A stretch of DNA of 64,000 nt from UBA1181 sp045226255 (GCA_045226255.1 JBGVCG010000016.1:124001-188000); one strand, 5' to 3'. Shown: positions 47,535-56,648, counted from the first letter of the stretch. Translations and numbers: made by a program. The notes: generated by a model not told the origin, from the sequence alone.

Positions 47535-49702
47535 TGTAAACTTAGTATTATTTCGTAATGATATCTGACCTTATTCTTTTCTGTCATAGGTTCAAATGAG
47601 TGTCCTAATCCTTTTATCCTTTTCCTGTTATAGTCCATTTTGTTGTATTCATGATTTTCGCCATATACTAAACGATGAGTGTCTTCTTGCCCACTATAAT
47701 CTTTTAGTTTTCCCCAATATTTTCCAGACAATAAATCTGCCCCTTCGATTTTCGCCAACATCTCATTCAACAATTGCCATCTAGGGTAAAACAGATAAGG
47801 CAGGTAATCAGGAAGGTCGTTGCTTGCGTCCATCGTTGATGGATCGTATTCGACAGCATCTCCGTTAAATGCATCTTTTATATCTAATATGCTGCATCTA
47901 TAGTTTCCAGCTGTCTTTTCAGGGAACACCTCATAGACAATGCCTTTGGCTACTTTCCCACTTTTCAGGAAATCCTTCAATCGCATAACACTTCCATCTT
48001 CACACCATACATCTCCAATCGCAATGTACTTATCTCCTTCAGATGAATAGTCGCCAACTGTAAATAGATTAATCTGTCGTCCTTGGCAAGACACTGAGTC
48101 TCCTATTATTTTTGCGGATGGTGATTCCGTCACATATAGAACCAAAACATCGGTGCTATTACAAGAGTCTCCCAACTGACGGATATGGGTGGTGTAACCC
48201 AATTTGTTTTGAACACCCAAGTTCCACTCCCCTTTTTTATACTCGGTTCCTTGACAGACGGTGTCTATTTTATAGGTCCTGATTGTTTGTACGGGATGGA
48301 TAACTTTGGTGACCGTTTTCGATACGCATCCATTGTCGCAGACTACAGATAATGTGGTCTCCTTGTCATTGTTGAACTTAGTCGTGACAAAACTTCTCGT
48401 CAAATCGTTACTATATTCATGACTCGCATCGCTTGGTATCGTCCACTTACAATTGTATCCTCCAAGTACCTTATATGTTTTTTCGACGCCTGTACATGGT
48501 GATTCCTCTCCATCTATTTGGGGCGAAATCGATTTCGGAACGACATTCAGGTTTAGGACATTCCATCGTTTACATTCATTGTCGGATTTCACCTCAACCG
48601 TGTCCTTAATAACTCCTACTGGCGGATTTATGTATTTAAATCCGTTCTTAATATAGTTATCTCCTTCGCAGATGGTTTCGTTAAATTCGTAATATGTGGG
48701 GATGGTCGTCAATATTAACATCTTTTCGGAAAGGCTACAGCTATCCTCATTGTATTCTTCTCCGTAGAAGCTACGGGTCCCCTTATATTTCGTGTCTATT
48801 TTTATGCCATTCCAAAAGTAATCTGTCCCCTCACATACATCGTCATACGTGATATCAGGCATGGGAGACGAATTATTAGCGTGGAACATGAATATTCTTG
48901 TAATCAGACCAACGATAGATGTCACATCACACCAAACTGGCTGGTCAAGGTTTCCCTGAAAATCCTTAGATGTGCTACCATCACTCCAAAGGTATGAACT
49001 GAAGCCTTCGATTAATGATAGGATCAGCTCATTATTGCAGAACATGTTCGCATAAACGCGAGGCAAGCAGGAGGCGGTGAAATAAGCATAGGCATAATGT
49101 CCATTCTGCAAACAATCCCTGGTATAGAATGTGATATACACATCCTGCCCAATGTATCTGCTTAAATCAATTATTCCATCGGTCCAATCTTGCCATAGAA
49201 CCCGGCTATTTCCTTGGATATATTCCTTGAAATTAGGCAAACTATCCTGCGCATACACTGCATAGGAGAAAGTGTTCGGCAACAAATTGCCGTTCGAATC
49301 CGTGGTAGTTATAGAGAAGTATGGCTGTTCTCTGGTTATATGGTCTGGATTCTCAAATACGACTGCGAATTTCACCATAAACATCGTCGCACCAATTTTA
49401 GGCTTCACATGATATGTCAAGCTCTCTTTTTGGCTGCCAGCCAACTCATCTCCCAAACGAATCACCTTGTCGACTCCATCAGGGAGCAATCGTAACATGT
49501 TTCCCGTCCTTGGATCAGTCCCTTGTTCCGTGATGACCGTATGGCGGCCATTCACCAACGTCTTACCCTCACCGGACGCGTACGGTTCGACATAGCTCGC
49601 CGTAAGATCTGTAAAATCTGGGCATTCTGCATATTCGTTGGATGCGTATAGCCTACCCAATCCCAACAATAGCAAGCCCAATGTTGTAAATATTTTTTTC
49701 AT
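47531..49702 (-). CDS. Secreted protein with the same Cys/GF repeat, no sorting domain
   Basis: 723 residues, signal peptide to about residue 20. The N-terminal half is a jelly-roll-like region (VKFAVVFENPDH, TFYTRDC, YAYFTASCLPRVYANMFC) of the kind found at the start of Bacteroidetes adhesins. Repeat units like those of the next gene start at about 290 (CEGTDYFWNG), 344 (CEGDNYIKNGF) and 482 (CQGTEYKKGEW), with an Ig/PKD-like insert between. The end (about 600-723) is unlike any sorting domain I know. First gene of the operon; no clear promoter box seen in the 246-base gap before it. Confidence 0.8.
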   Translation of the reverse strand: MKKIFTTLGLLLLGLGRLYASNEYAECPDFTDLTASYVEPYASGEGKTLVNGRHTVITEQGTDPRTGNMLRLLPDGVDKVIRLGDELAGSQKESLTYHVKPKIGATMFMVKFAVVFENPDHITREQPYFSITTTDSNGNLLPNTFSYAVYAQDSLPNFKEYIQGNSRVLWQDWTDGIIDLSRYIGQDVYITFYTRDCLQNGHYAYAYFTASCLPRVYANMFCNNELILSLIEGFSSYLWSDGSTSKDFQGNLDQPVWCDVTSIVGLITRIFMFHANNSSPMPDITYDDVCEGTDYFWNGIKIDTKYKGTRSFYGEEYNEDSCSLSEKMLILTTIPTYYEFNETICEGDNYIKNGFKYINPPVGVIKDTVEVKSDNECKRWNVLNLNVVPKSISPQIDGEESPCTGVEKTYKVLGGYNCKWTIPSDASHEYSNDLTRSFVTTKFNNDKETTLSVVCDNGCVSKTVTKVIHPVQTIRTYKIDTVCQGTEYKKGEWNLGVQNKLGYTTHIRQLGDSCNSTDVLVLYVTESPSAKIIGDSVSCQGRQINLFTVGDYSSEGDKYIAIGDVWCEDGSVMRLKDFLKSGKVAKGIVYEVFPEKTAGNYRCSILDIKDAFNGDAVEYDPSTMDASNDLPDYLPYLFYPRWQLLNEMLAKIEGADLLSGKYWGKLKDYSGQEDTHRLVYGENHEYNKMDYNRKRIKGLGHSFEPMTEKNKVRYHYEIILSLQ

Positions 49703-49912
49703 TTAAATAAAGCAATTAGAATATATACATTACATTAATTTTAAGACATACATAATCGTTACACACAACGTTCATGGTTGGTTGTATTGACTACCTTTGA
49801 ATACCTCCATAAGATATATCGGGAAAGAGTGCGCAAGTAAATCTTTCCTATCATCGCAACACATATACACAAATGGTTGAAATTTCCAGAATCAGATCTG
49901 TTACTATGTAAA

Positions 49913-49940
49913 GAGGGGGAACGTTTCCGTTCCCCCCTTT
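49913..49940 (-). terminator. Terminator of rho
   Basis: GGGGGAACG (49915-49923) pairs with CGTTCCCCC (49928-49936), loop TTTC, ending CTCTTT on the minus strand. It lies about 10 bases after the rho stop. Confidence 0.8.
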
Positions 49941-49948
49941 CATTCTAA

Positions 49949-51802
49949 TCAATCATTCATAGATGCGAGGAATTCCTCATTCGTGGCGGTCTTCTCCAAC
50001 CTATCTTTGAAGAACTCCATAGCTTCCACAGGGTTCATATCCGCCAAGTAGCGGCGAAGGATCCACATGCGTTGGATCGTCTCCTTGCTGTGCAACAGAT
50101 CATCACGACGCGTACTGGAAGCCATGATATCAACAGCTGGATAGATACGCTTGTTGGCCAATTGTCTGGAGAGTTGCAACTCCATGTTACCCGTACCCTT
50201 AAACTCCTCGAAGATCACGTCATCCATCTTCGAACCCGTATCGGTCAAAGCCGTGGCGATGATGGTCAAGCTACCACCGTTCTCGATGTTACGGGCGGCA
50301 CCGAAGAAGCGTTTAGGCTTGTGCAGCGCATTCGCGTCCACACCACCGGAAAGGACCTTACCAGACGCAGGAGAAACCGTATTGTAGGCTCTGGCGAGAC
50401 GTGTGATGGAATCGAGCAGGATGACCACGTCATGGCCGCACTCCACCATTCTCTTCGCCTTCTCCAACACGATGCTGGCGATCTTCACGTGGCGCTCAGC
50501 AGGCTCGTCGAACGTAGAGGAAATAACCTCCGCGTTCACGCTACGCGCCATATCCGTAACCTCCTCAGGACGTTCGTCGATCAGGAGGATGATCATATAT
50601 ACCTCTGGGTGATTCTCCGCGATGGCGTTGGCGATATCCTTCAGCAAGACCGTCTTACCCGTCTTAGGCTGCGCCACGATCAAACCACGCTGGCCCTTGC
50701 CTATAGGAGAGAACAAATCGACAGTACGGACAGACAGATTGCATGAGTTCTTTCCGCCCGTCAGATTGAACTTCTCGTTCGGGAACAACGGTGTCAGATG
50801 GTCGAAAGGAACGCAATCCCTCACGAATTCAGGAGAACGTGCGTTGATCTTATCGATGCCCATCAGAGGGAAGTACTTCTCACCCTCTTTCGGAGGACGG
50901 ATCGTACCCTCTATCACATCACCCGTCTTCAGACCATACATTTTGATCTGGGATTGGGAGACATATATATCGTCTGGAGAGTTCAGATAGTTATAATCAG
51001 ATGAACGGATGAATCCGAAACCGTCAGGCATGATTTCCAGCACGCCTTGACCCTTCACGATGTTGTCGAAATCGTAGGAGCGCACCTTCTGTGGAGCAGG
51101 TTGTGGCTCCTCCACTGGAGCTTCATTGAAAGGTTGTGCGTTATTGTTGTTATTGGAAGAAGCCTTCTGATTAGGTTGGGGTTGTTGTTTTGGACCCTCC
51201 TTCTCATATCGGTTGGGTTCATTGCCCTGCATTTGATTTTGCTGGGAAACAGCTTCCGTGGCAGACAATACTTCTTCAATCGGAGGTGTTTTTATGCCTT
51301 TTTTCTTGTCCAATATGAGACGAGCGATGGCGGCAGCCTTGTTCCCAGAAGCGATTGCGTCGAATCCGCCGCGTGGACGGACATGAACCTGTTTCATATC
51401 CTGTCGTCTCGGTGATCCATTGTCTTGATGATCCTGTTCTTGCTGATCTTGCCTATTTTGAGGCTCCTGTGTTTCCACATTCGCCGAACGATTGCCGTTC
51501 CAGTCAGAAGAATTGGCGGAAGAATCCTCCGGGGAAGAGTCATTGTCTCCGAATTCAATCTCCACTTGGTTCTTCCCTTCGTTCTTTTCCGCATTGGAAA
51601 TCATCTTGTCTAAAAAATTCTCTAGGTTGGAAGATGAGTTACCACTTTCAGAAATCCCTTTGTTGTTCTGTTCCGCCATCACATCGACGATCTTGAACAC
51701 AAGTTCTTCCTTGCGGAAAGACTCAACACGTTTAATGCCAAGGCCTTTCGCTATGGTCCTCAATTCCATAAGGTTTTTACCTTTCAACTCTATTACATCC
51801 AT
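49949..51802 (-). CDS. rho: Transcription termination factor Rho with disordered insert
   Basis: 617 residues. Rho_N helix-loop-helix at 1-45 (MELRTIAKGLGI), then about 190 residues rich in Asn, Gln, Ser, Asp and Pro with no folded pattern, the cold-shock RNA-binding domain (about 240-315; GFGFIRSSDYNYL), and the RecA-like ATPase with P-loop AQPKTGKTVLL (about 379), DERPEEVTDMAR and Walker B VVILLDSITRLARAYN. E. coli Rho has 419 residues; the insert is typical of Bacteroidetes Rho, where it is known to drive condensate formation in B. thetaiotaomicron. Monocistronic. Confidence 0.97.
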   Translation of the reverse strand: MDVIELKGKNLMELRTIAKGLGIKRVESFRKEELVFKIVDVMAEQNNKGISESGNSSSNLENFLDKMISNAEKNEGKNQVEIEFGDNDSSPEDSSANSSDWNGNRSANVETQEPQNRQDQQEQDHQDNGSPRRQDMKQVHVRPRGGFDAIASGNKAAAIARLILDKKKGIKTPPIEEVLSATEAVSQQNQMQGNEPNRYEKEGPKQQPQPNQKASSNNNNNAQPFNEAPVEEPQPAPQKVRSYDFDNIVKGQGVLEIMPDGFGFIRSSDYNYLNSPDDIYVSQSQIKMYGLKTGDVIEGTIRPPKEGEKYFPLMGIDKINARSPEFVRDCVPFDHLTPLFPNEKFNLTGGKNSCNLSVRTVDLFSPIGKGQRGLIVAQPKTGKTVLLKDIANAIAENHPEVYMIILLIDERPEEVTDMARSVNAEVISSTFDEPAERHVKIASIVLEKAKRMVECGHDVVILLDSITRLARAYNTVSPASGKVLSGGVDANALHKPKRFFGAARNIENGGSLTIIATALTDTGSKMDDVIFEEFKGTGNMELQLSRQLANKRIYPAVDIMASSTRRDDLLHSKETIQRMWILRRYLADMNPVEAMEFFKDRLEKTATNEEFLASMND

Positions 51803-52022
51803 ATATGAAAAAAACTTAATATCTTATTATTGTCACGTGTTACATGCGTGAACGTATTCAAACATCACATCCCTAGACCTAATGTCAAGTAGGAAAATAC
51901 TAAAAACAAAGATTGATGATATTATATTTTCTAATTGGCTTTTCCCCAGAATCACACATTCTCCATGAACGTGACACTTAATTAACACAAAACTAAGAGA
52001 AACATGATTGCTTCAACTTGAG

Positions 52023-52095
52023 AGCGGAAGACGGGATTCGAACCCGCGACCCTCAGCTTGGAAGGCTGATGCTCTACCAACTGAGCTACTTCCGC
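52023..52095 (-). tRNA. tRNA-Gly (anticodon TCC)
   Basis: 73 bases. The acceptor arms GCGGAAG (52095-52089) and CTTCCGC (52030-52024) pair fully. The anticodon loop CTTCCAA gives TCC, and the T-arm carries GGTTCGAACC. CCA is not encoded. Confidence 0.96.
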
Positions 52096-52111
52096 AAGTG
52101 AATTGTTATTG

Positions 52112-52194
52112 TGGGCGAAGATGGATTCGAACCACCGAAGGCAAGAGCCAGCAGATTTACAGTCTGCCCCATTTGGCCACTCTGGTATTCGCCC
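52112..52194 (-). tRNA. tRNA-Tyr (anticodon GTA)
   Basis: 83 bases, class II with a long variable arm. Acceptor GGGCGAA (52194-52188) pairs with TTCGCCC (52119-52113). The anticodon loop within CAGACTGTAAATCTG gives GTA. It is 16 bases upstream of tRNA-Gly, and both are read from one promoter. Confidence 0.95.
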
Positions 52195-52210
52195 CTATTG
52201 AAATCGAGTG

Positions 52211-52241
52211 CAAAGGTAGTAAAATTAATTAATCCTCCAAA
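52211..52241 (-). promoter_or_regulatory. Exact consensus promoter of the tRNA-Tyr/tRNA-Gly unit
   Basis: TTTG (52241-52238), 19-base spacer, TACCTTTG (52218-52211) on the minus strand: a full match. The -33 element lies inside the 3' end of ribH. Confidence 0.88.
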
Positions 52242-52720
52242 AGATTTCGCTTGAAATTTACCATCTTTATGGCGGTCACAGCCGCCTCAGTGCCTTTATT
52301 TCCCAAAGAACCGCCCGAACGATCGATAGCTTGCTGCATATCGTCGGTCGTCAACAGTCCGAAAATGAACGGAACATCATACTCCGCATTCAATTTCGCT
52401 ATGCCATAAGTGGTCCCTTGGCACACGTAGTCGAAATGTGGGGTTCCTCCTCTCACGACACATCCGAGGGCGATTACCGCATCGACGTCCTTCGCGTCCG
52501 CAAGTTGCTGGGAACCGAATATGAGTTCGAAGCTGCCTGGCACATGGGCAACGATTATATTCTTTTTCTTCGCGCCATGCTCCAAGAGGGTGTCATAGGC
52601 GCCTTTTAATAAATTAGAAGTGATATCGTGGTTCCAATCTGAAACCACGATACCAAATTTCATATCCCCCGCATTCGGTACGGAGTTAATGTCATAATCG
52701 GACAAATTCTTTGTCGCCAT
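52229..52720 (-). CDS. ribH: 6,7-Dimethyl-8-ribityllumazine synthase
   Basis: 163 residues. Joins ribityl-aminouracil and dihydroxybutanone phosphate in riboflavin synthesis. Landmarks: VVSDWNHDIT, VPGSFELIFG, IALGCVVRGGTPHFDYVC and the late AIDRSGGSLGNKG. Separate from other rib genes; 9 bases after the TPR gene, so co-transcribed. Confidence 0.96.
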   Translation of the reverse strand: MATKNLSDYDINSVPNAGDMKFGIVVSDWNHDITSNLLKGAYDTLLEHGAKKKNIIVAHVPGSFELIFGSQQLADAKDVDAVIALGCVVRGGTPHFDYVCQGTTYGIAKLNAEYDVPFIFGLLTTDDMQQAIDRSGGSLGNKGTEAAVTAIKMVNFKRNLLED

Positions 52721-52729
52721 ACGTTTTTA

Positions 52730-53413
52730 TTATTGCTTAGCGAGTTCGAGGAACTTCAACACCTCGTTCATATCCTGGTAGTTAGGATATTGGGTTGTGA
52801 TCTCCTCCAATAATTTGATCGCCTCTGATTTCTTATCCATGGAGAGGTATGCCACTGCGGCACGCTTCTTGTAAAGTGGAGATAAGAGATCGTTGTCTGC
52901 CATATTGGCTGCCTTCTTATAGTAATCGATAGCCTTGGAAGCGTTGTCCATATCCCAGTAGCAGTCGCCTATGGAACCCAAGATTGACGGGGAAACCAAT
53001 TCGTCTGAGCCTGAGAATTTATTCAGATACTTGATCGCATCCTCGAATTCGCCCAAGTTCTTGTAGCAGATTCCGGCGTACGCACATGCGACGTTGCCTG
53101 TGGATGTTGATCCGTATTCATCGATGATGTCAAGGAATCCCATGAACTCATCTTCCTTTCCATCCAATGCCACTTGGAAAGAATCCCTCGCGAACATCTG
53201 CTGTGCCTTGAAGATCTCATTCTTCGCAGCCTCCTCACGTGGTCCCCATACATATTGGTTCAACACGAAGAACAACACTATCAAAGCGATGATTCCACCA
53301 AAGATTCCTATCAGCAGATTCTGATGTGTCTCTAAAAATTCAACAACTCCGGATGCCGTCATTGATTGTTCTTTTCCTTCCTTCAATGAAGGCGTTTCAT
53401 TCTTTCTTTCCAT
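52730..53413 (-). CDS. TPR protein with N-terminal membrane anchor
   Basis: 227 residues from ATG 53413; the frame opens at a TTG at 53455, inside the -7 box region. A single membrane span (about 34-54, LIGIFGGIIALIVLFFVL) is followed by tetratricopeptide repeats (about 70-225; GNVACAYAGICYKNLGEFEDAIKYL, IGDCYWDMDNASKAIDYYKKA, AAVAYLSMDKKSEAIKLL). It resembles the YfgM/tol-pal-type anchored TPR proteins and is probably a periplasmic scaffold. Upstream of ribH. Confidence 0.85.
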   Translation of the reverse strand: MERKNETPSLKEGKEQSMTASGVVEFLETHQNLLIGIFGGIIALIVLFFVLNQYVWGPREEAAKNEIFKAQQMFARDSFQVALDGKEDEFMGFLDIIDEYGSTSTGNVACAYAGICYKNLGEFEDAIKYLNKFSGSDELVSPSILGSIGDCYWDMDNASKAIDYYKKAANMADNDLLSPLYKKRAAVAYLSMDKKSEAIKLLEEITTQYPNYQDMNEVLKFLELAKQ

Positions 53414-53452
53414 TTTTATATTAAATTGTTTATTTCGATAAAATTCCTTCTG

Positions 53453-53460
53453 CAAAAATA
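53453..53460 (-). promoter_or_regulatory. -7 box of the TPR-ribH unit
   Basis: TATTTTTG on the minus strand fits TAnnTTTG; TTTC lies near the -33 position. It supports the start at 53413. Confidence 0.5.
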
Positions 53461-53488
53461 GTCTATTTATGGATAAGCAGAAAAATAA

Positions 53489-54076
53489 TTAATGATTTTT
53501 TTTATCAAATTCGTCTCTTACGCTCGTCCATATGCGTTGCGGGACAAAAAAACGGACATCTTTCCCCTCCTCTATCGACTTCCGCACAAATGTGGACGAC
53601 ACTTCTATTCGTGGCGCATCCGATAGCATCGTGACCCTGTTCCTCCACGCCTCTGGGATTTCCGTCGGACCGTCCAGACGGGGATAGACGAGGATTTCGT
53701 AATGCTCTAATATCCACTCATACCTCCGCCACCCGGCGAACGAGGCGATATTGTCACCTCCCATCACCAAGACGAACTTGTTCTCTGGCTCCATGGACGA
53801 CAACCGCTCTAAGGTGTCGCTCGTGTACGATGGTTTGGGCATGGAGAACTCCACGTCCGACACGGAGAACCGTGGATAGTCGCCTATCGCCTGCTTCACC
53901 CACGACAACCGGATTTCATCGTCCATCAGGGATAGATTCCGCTTGAACGGGTTTTGGGGAGAGACGATGAAACGGACCTCGTCCACTCCGCCGAACTCAG
54001 CGATATGGTTCGCCAACGCGAGATGTCCGATATGGATCGGATTGAATGACCCGAAAAACAATGCGACCTTACTCAT
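53489..54076 (-). CDS. nadD: Nicotinate-nucleotide adenylyltransferase
   Basis: 195 residues. Forms deamido-NAD from nicotinate mononucleotide and ATP. GSFNPIHIGHLALA is the nucleotide-binding motif, and the late VSSTFVRKSI the second (ISSTxIR) one. Its start overlaps the gmk stop by 8 bases. Confidence 0.96.
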   Translation of the reverse strand: MSKVALFFGSFNPIHIGHLALANHIAEFGGVDEVRFIVSPQNPFKRNLSLMDDEIRLSWVKQAIGDYPRFSVSDVEFSMPKPSYTSDTLERLSSMEPENKFVLVMGGDNIASFAGWRRYEWILEHYEILVYPRLDGPTEIPEAWRNRVTMLSDAPRIEVSSTFVRKSIEEGKDVRFFVPQRIWTSVRDEFDKKNH

Positions 54077-54641
54077 TGTCGACGAACTCCTTCACGATTT
54101 TTCGTATCAATGCCTTCGTGCACTCCAGGTCATCGTTCACGACGATTCGGTCGAAACGGTTGGAGAAGGTCATTTCGTACGAAGCTTTGTTTACGCGGTC
54201 TTCTATCACCTCCATCGCATCCGTGCCTCTCTTCACGAGGCGTTCCTTCAGCGTGGCGACGGACGGCGGCATGATGAATACGGACAGCGCGTTGCTTCCG
54301 AACATCTTTTTGATGTTGCAACCTCCTGCCACGTCCACGTCGAAGACGACGATGTTGCCTTTCGCGTTGATGCGGTCCACCTCACTCCTTAACGTGCCGT
54401 AGTATTTGTTTTCGTAAACTTCCTCCCATTCCAGGAATGCGTGCTCGGAAATCTTCGCGCGGAATTCCTCCGGAGTCAGGAAATAATACTCGACTCCGTT
54501 TTTCTCCTCTCCCCTAGGGCTTCTGCTCGTGGCTGAGATGGAGAACTCCAGACAGTCGAATTGGGTCATCAAGTAGTTGATCAGCGTAGACTTGCCAGAT
54601 CCGGACGGTGCCGAAAAAATTATCACCTTACCTTTTTCCAT
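54069..54641 (-). CDS. gmk: Guanylate kinase
   Basis: 190 residues. P-loop SAPSGSGKST at about 10-19, then SATSRSPRGEEKNGVEYYF for GMP binding and VVFDVDVAGG. 15 bases after yicC, in the common yicC-gmk-nadD order. Confidence 0.97.
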   Translation of the reverse strand: MEKGKVIIFSAPSGSGKSTLINYLMTQFDCLEFSISATSRSPRGEEKNGVEYYFLTPEEFRAKISEHAFLEWEEVYENKYYGTLRSEVDRINAKGNIVVFDVDVAGGCNIKKMFGSNALSVFIMPPSVATLKERLVKRGTDAMEVIEDRVNKASYEMTFSNRFDRIVVNDDLECTKALIRKIVKEFVDNE

Positions 54642-54656
54642 AACCTTTTCGTCCTA

Positions 54657-55529
54657 TTAAAGCACATTCAATACTTGTTCCTTTATTTGCTCCAGCTCAT
54701 CCTTCATCTTCACCACGATTTTCTGCATTTCGCTGTGGTTGGATTTGGAACCCAGCGTGTTGATCTCTCTTCCGATCTCCTGGGCGATGAATCCGAGCTT
54801 CTTGCCGCAGTTTCCTTCCGCATCCATCGTCTCCTCGAAGTACTTCAGGTGTTGGGCCAGACGGTTCTTCTCCTCGTTCACGTCTAGTTTCTCGATGTAG
54901 TAGATGAGTTCCTGCTCGAAACGGTTCTTGTCGTAGTTAACATCCTGAAGGGAGGTGAGATTGTCCAAGATACGCTCTTTCACCTTCTCGATGCGTTCCT
55001 TCTCGTATGGGTCTATCTCCTTCAGTAGCCGTTTGATGTTCGCGATCTTCTCCTCGAAGACGCGGCGCAGGGAGGCACCTTCCTTCGTGCGGAACTCCAC
55101 CAGGGAGTCCAACGCCTCCGAAAAAGCGTCGTATACCTTGTTCCACTCCATCTCGTCCAGTTCCTGCGACTCTGTCTTCATCGCTTCCGGAAGGCGAAGC
55201 AGCACGGAAAACCAATCCGCTGGAAGAGGAATGTCCAAATCGTGGGATATCTGTTTTATTTGTTTGCTATATGCTTGTATTACAGGCGCATTCAACTGCG
55301 AGGAACTCTCCGTTCCCAGATTTTCCAGAAATATTCCGAACTCCACCTTGCCTCTCTCCAGGCGTTGGTTGACCAGATTTCGTAATTCCAAATCTTTTTC
55401 CCGATAGATGCTTGGCACGCGGGAGGATAAATCTAATTGTTTGCCATTCAGCGATTTAATTTCAATCGTAATTTTCTTGGTTCCAACGGTGCAAGTTGAC
55501 TTGCCGAACCCTGTCATTGATAATACCAT
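54657..55529 (-). CDS. yicC: YicC-family endoribonuclease
   Basis: 290 residues. The N-terminal domain starts VLSMTGFGKSTC with the family's SLNGKQLDLS block; the C-terminal DUF1732 domain has RFEQELIYYIEKLDVNEEKNRLAQH and GKKLGFIAQEIGREINTLGSKS. YicC proteins are metal-dependent RNases; in E. coli YicC influences small-RNA turnover. First gene of the yicC-gmk-nadD operon. Confidence 0.94.
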   Translation of the reverse strand: MVLSMTGFGKSTCTVGTKKITIEIKSLNGKQLDLSSRVPSIYREKDLELRNLVNQRLERGKVEFGIFLENLGTESSSQLNAPVIQAYSKQIKQISHDLDIPLPADWFSVLLRLPEAMKTESQELDEMEWNKVYDAFSEALDSLVEFRTKEGASLRRVFEEKIANIKRLLKEIDPYEKERIEKVKERILDNLTSLQDVNYDKNRFEQELIYYIEKLDVNEEKNRLAQHLKYFEETMDAEGNCGKKLGFIAQEIGREINTLGSKSNHSEMQKIVVKMKDELEQIKEQVLNVL

Positions 55530-55560
55530 ATTCTACTTTTTCTTTTGAAAATTAACAATG

Positions 55561-55568
55561 CAAATATA
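55561..55568 (-). promoter_or_regulatory. -7 box of the yicC-gmk-nadD operon
   Basis: TATATTTG on the minus strand is an exact match, 32 bases before the ATG; the -33 is not clear. The 200-base gap to tsaB is a divergent control region, and TATTTTCG at about 55696 is a possible one-mismatch box for tsaB. Confidence 0.55.
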
Positions 55569-55728
55569 TTCAAAATTCGTTTAATTCCCCCACAGTCTCC
55601 CCTCTTTTAACGATATGGGGAGGCGAGTTTTTGCCCGTTGGAAATTCTCCGTCAAAAACTAGGTGTTTTCTCTTCCATGAGAAACATAAAAGGTGTATTT
55701 TCGCGACATATTCCAAGATGTATTGTTT

Positions 55729-56427
55729 ATGGCGAATATTATACTGATTGACACCGCGACGGAGATTTGTTCCGTGGCATTATCCATCGACGGGAAAGTG
55801 AGATGGAACATGGAAAGTTCCGAGAAAATGGCGCATTCCGTCCTCTTGGCGCAATATCTTCAAGACTTGGAGGCGTATATGCGGACCGAATCCATCCGGA
55901 CGGATGCGGTGGCCGTCAGTTGTGGACCGGGCTCGTACACCGGCCTTCGCATCGGGGTTTCGACCGCCAAGGGGTTGTGTTTCGGGGCTGATGTGCCTCT
56001 CCTCGCAGTCAATACGCTTAAGTTGATGGCCATGGGTTATATTGCCCGTTATGGAAAACCTGACGATAAATCTTGGCTATGTCCCATGATCGATGCACGA
56101 CGGATGGAGGTTTACACCGCCTTCTATGACGGTGATTTGAACCTGATGAGGGAAATTTCGGCAGACATCATAGACGGTGACTCTTATGCGGAGATCTTAT
56201 CCTCCCGTCGGATCATCTGTTTCGGGGATGGTGCCGCCAAGTGCAAAGGCACACTCTCCCACCCGAACGTCTCGTTCGTGGATGGCATCTCACCTCTCGC
56301 GTCCGACATGGCTGCGTTGGCGGAACAATGTTATGCGGAAAAGGATTTCAAAGACGTGGCCTATTTCGAACCATTTTACTTGAAAGAATTCGTGGCCACC
56401 GTCAGCAAAAACAAATTCGGTATTTAG
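55729..56427 (+). CDS. tsaB: tRNA threonylcarbamoyladenosine synthesis protein TsaB
   Basis: 232 residues from ATG 55729; the frame is open from a GTG at 55693. ILIDTATEICSVAL and GPGSYTGLRIGVSTAKGL are the ASKHA-fold motifs of TsaB (YeaZ), the scaffold of the TsaB-TsaD-TsaE complex that makes t6A37. The decayed Rpn copy begins 23 bases after the stop. Confidence 0.93.
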   Translation: MANIILIDTATEICSVALSIDGKVRWNMESSEKMAHSVLLAQYLQDLEAYMRTESIRTDAVAVSCGPGSYTGLRIGVSTAKGLCFGADVPLLAVNTLKLMAMGYIARYGKPDDKSWLCPMIDARRMEVYTAFYDGDLNLMREISADIIDGDSYAEILSSRRIICFGDGAAKCKGTLSHPNVSFVDGISPLASDMAALAEQCYAEKDFKDVAYFEPFYLKEFVATVSKNKFGI

Positions 56428-56450
56428 TTGGAGGCGATTCGTCGGATCAA

Positions 56451-56648
56451 ATCACGACGCGGAACATATGGATTTATTGTATGCAACAAGGCATCGCCCA
56501 AGTCGCCAAAGAGATGAAACAGAACAAGATGCCAGTGGATGTCATCATGGAGGTGACACATCTGACGAAGGAGGAGATCGATAATCTGTGACCATCCGAT
56601 CTGATATGAAAAAAGCAGCGAATATGATTGTTCGCTGCTTTTTCGTTT
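56451..56648 (+). pseudogene. Decayed Rpn-family copy with a 75-codon internal deletion
   Basis: 56451-56478 is identical to 57433-57460 in the intact gene, and 56479-56648 matches 57686-57855 almost base for base, including the stop codon and terminator hairpin. The intervening 225 bases (75 codons) are missing and the frame is kept. The 5' two-thirds of the gene, including the nuclease core, is absent. The remaining frame codes for ITTRNIWIY joined to MQQGIAQVAKEMKQNK, with no plausible start before the late ATG. The near-identity means a recent duplication or gene conversion. Confidence 0.85.
56615..56643 (+). terminator. Terminator copy after the decayed Rpn copy
   Basis: GCAGCGAA (56615-56622) pairs with TTCGCTGC (56631-56638) followed by five T. 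A duplicate of the hairpin at 57822. It now serves tsaB. Confidence 0.8.

Noticed and set aside
47531..49702. Frameshift joining the 723- and 551-residue repeat proteins into one adhesin
   Set aside because: Each has its own signal peptide, and they meet at a clean ATGA overlap, so two genes are intended.
56241..56591. 116-codon plus-strand frame after and inside tsaB as a separate gene
   Set aside because: Its first two-thirds is an out-of-frame reading of tsaB; only the last part corresponds to Rpn, and that is the deleted remnant.
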